This document shows positions 6,056-6,698 of a DNA stretch of 6,698 nucleotides, one piece after another. The stretch is from Bacillota bacterium (GTDB lineage: Bacteria > Bacillota > Clostridia > Lachnospirales > Lachnospiraceae), in the NCBI GenBank assembly GCA_023425485.1, contig JAFACO010000059.1, positions 1-6,698 of the forward strand, given 5' to 3'. The position numbers and the translations under genes are program-made. How positions within the stretch are numbered: the first letter of the stretch is position 1; the number at the start of each line of letters is the position of its first letter. The notes beneath the pieces are model-generated. The model was not told the DNA's origin. It searched no databases and saw only the letters and a program-made list of their open reading frames with translations.

Positions 6056-6698
6056 ATGAAGGATTTTATAATTACGGCTGATTCAAACTCTGACTTACCC
6101 GAGAGCTACATAAAAGAAAATAACATTGTTATCATACCTCATTATTATGATTTAGAAGGTATCACTTATGGATCAGACATTACGCTTACTCCAAAGGAAT
6201 TCTATGATAAAATGAGAGAAGGTAAAATGCCGACAACTATGGCAAGTAATCCCGATGTAATTCATAGAACATTTCAAACCCTAATTGAACAGGGTTATGA
6301 TATATTACATATCAGTTTTTCTTCTGCTTTAAGTGGAGGCTACAGCAACGTTTCCGTGGGTGCACAGGAAATATGCGAAGAAAATCCAGAGGCAAAAATC
6401 ATCGTACTTGATACCTTGAATGCCTCTCTTGCAGAAGGTATGTTTATTCGTAAAGCTATTGCCCTGAGATCAGAAGGAAAAACTCTTGATGAAGTTGTTG
6501 CTTGGCTTGAGGAACATAAACAAGAATTCTGTGTTCGCTTCACCGTTGATGATTTAGGACATCTACATAGAGGCGGGAGAATTTCAAAAGCCACAGCAAT
6601 CATTGGTTCCATGATTAATATTAAACCCATTCTTTACGTTAATCCAGCAGGCGAATTGGTTTCCCTTTCCACTGCCAGAGGCCGTAAGAAATCTCTTT
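6056..6698 (+). CDS. DegV family protein (FakB-like fatty-acid-binding subunit), partial at the C-terminus
   Basis: The first 214 residues of a protein whose family is usually about 280-290 long; the rest lies beyond the right edge. DegV/FakB proteins bind one fatty acid and, where studied, present it to the kinase FakA for phosphorylation to acyl-phosphate for phospholipid synthesis. Family landmarks: N-terminal ITADSNSDLP (6-15); TTMASNPD (60-67), matching the fatty-acid carboxylate loop; SSALSGGYSN (89-98), corresponding to the usual 'SS-x-LSGTY'; DTLNASLAEG (119-128); and DDLGHLHRGGRIS (165-177), the 'L-x-x-GGR' motif; then INIKPIL (187-193). The substitution SGGY for SGTY is mild. Clostridia often carry several DegV paralogs with different acyl preference, so the exact ligand is unknown. 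No fakA is in the window. It has its own promoter and ribosome binding site. Confidence 0.93.
   Translation, partial: MKDFIITADSNSDLPESYIKENNIVIIPHYYDLEGITYGSDITLTPKEFYDKMREGKMPTTMASNPDVIHRTFQTLIEQGYDILHISFSSALSGGYSNVSVGAQEICEENPEAKIIVLDTLNASLAEGMFIRKAIALRSEGKTLDEVVAWLEEHKQEFCVRFTVDDLGHLHRGGRISKATAIIGSMINIKPILYVNPAGELVSLSTARGRKKSL

Noticed and set aside
6340..6630. Minus-strand 96-codon frame opposite the degV-like gene
   Set aside because: It is antisense to clear DegV family motifs, with no ribosome binding site.

Overview
The window is AT-rich, has strong GGAGG-type ribosome binding sites and encodes Firmicute-type proteins. It is most likely chromosomal DNA of a clostridium, probably Lachnospiraceae. 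That placement comes from protein style and base composition, not from a marker gene.

Layout: (1) Positions 1-3811, minus strand, are one uninterrupted reading frame of at least 1270 codons. It starts at a GTG and runs off the left edge. It encodes a large, probably membrane-anchored extracytoplasmic protein: an N-terminal hydrophobic anchor, a beta-rich domain of unknown family, a short Gln-Ala-Glu tetrad repeat, 33 perfect collagen-type Gly-X-Y triplets, then a long series of fibronectin-III-like modules. (2) Positions 3812-4109 are a divergent intergenic region. It holds a near-consensus promoter for the large gene, with a perfect inverted repeat over its -35 box, and a weaker promoter candidate for the rightward genes. 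(3) Positions 4110-5694, plus strand, are a two-gene overlapping operon for the ATPase and permease of an ABC importer of the nitrate/sulfonate/taurine/pyrimidine-precursor (SsuBC/TauBC/ThiXZ-like) group. No substrate-binding protein gene is present. (4) Positions 5695-6055 are noncoding: a hairpin and T-run, an AT-rich stretch and a promoter. (5) Positions 6056-6698, plus strand, are the first 214 codons of a DegV/FakB-type fatty-acid-binding protein, cut by the right edge.

The three units look functionally independent: surface structure, small-molecule import and fatty-acid handling. The large collagen-like/Fn3 protein is the least familiar part. It is easy to miss because it starts with GTG and has no stop codon inside the window, while shadow frames lie across its glycine-rich segment.
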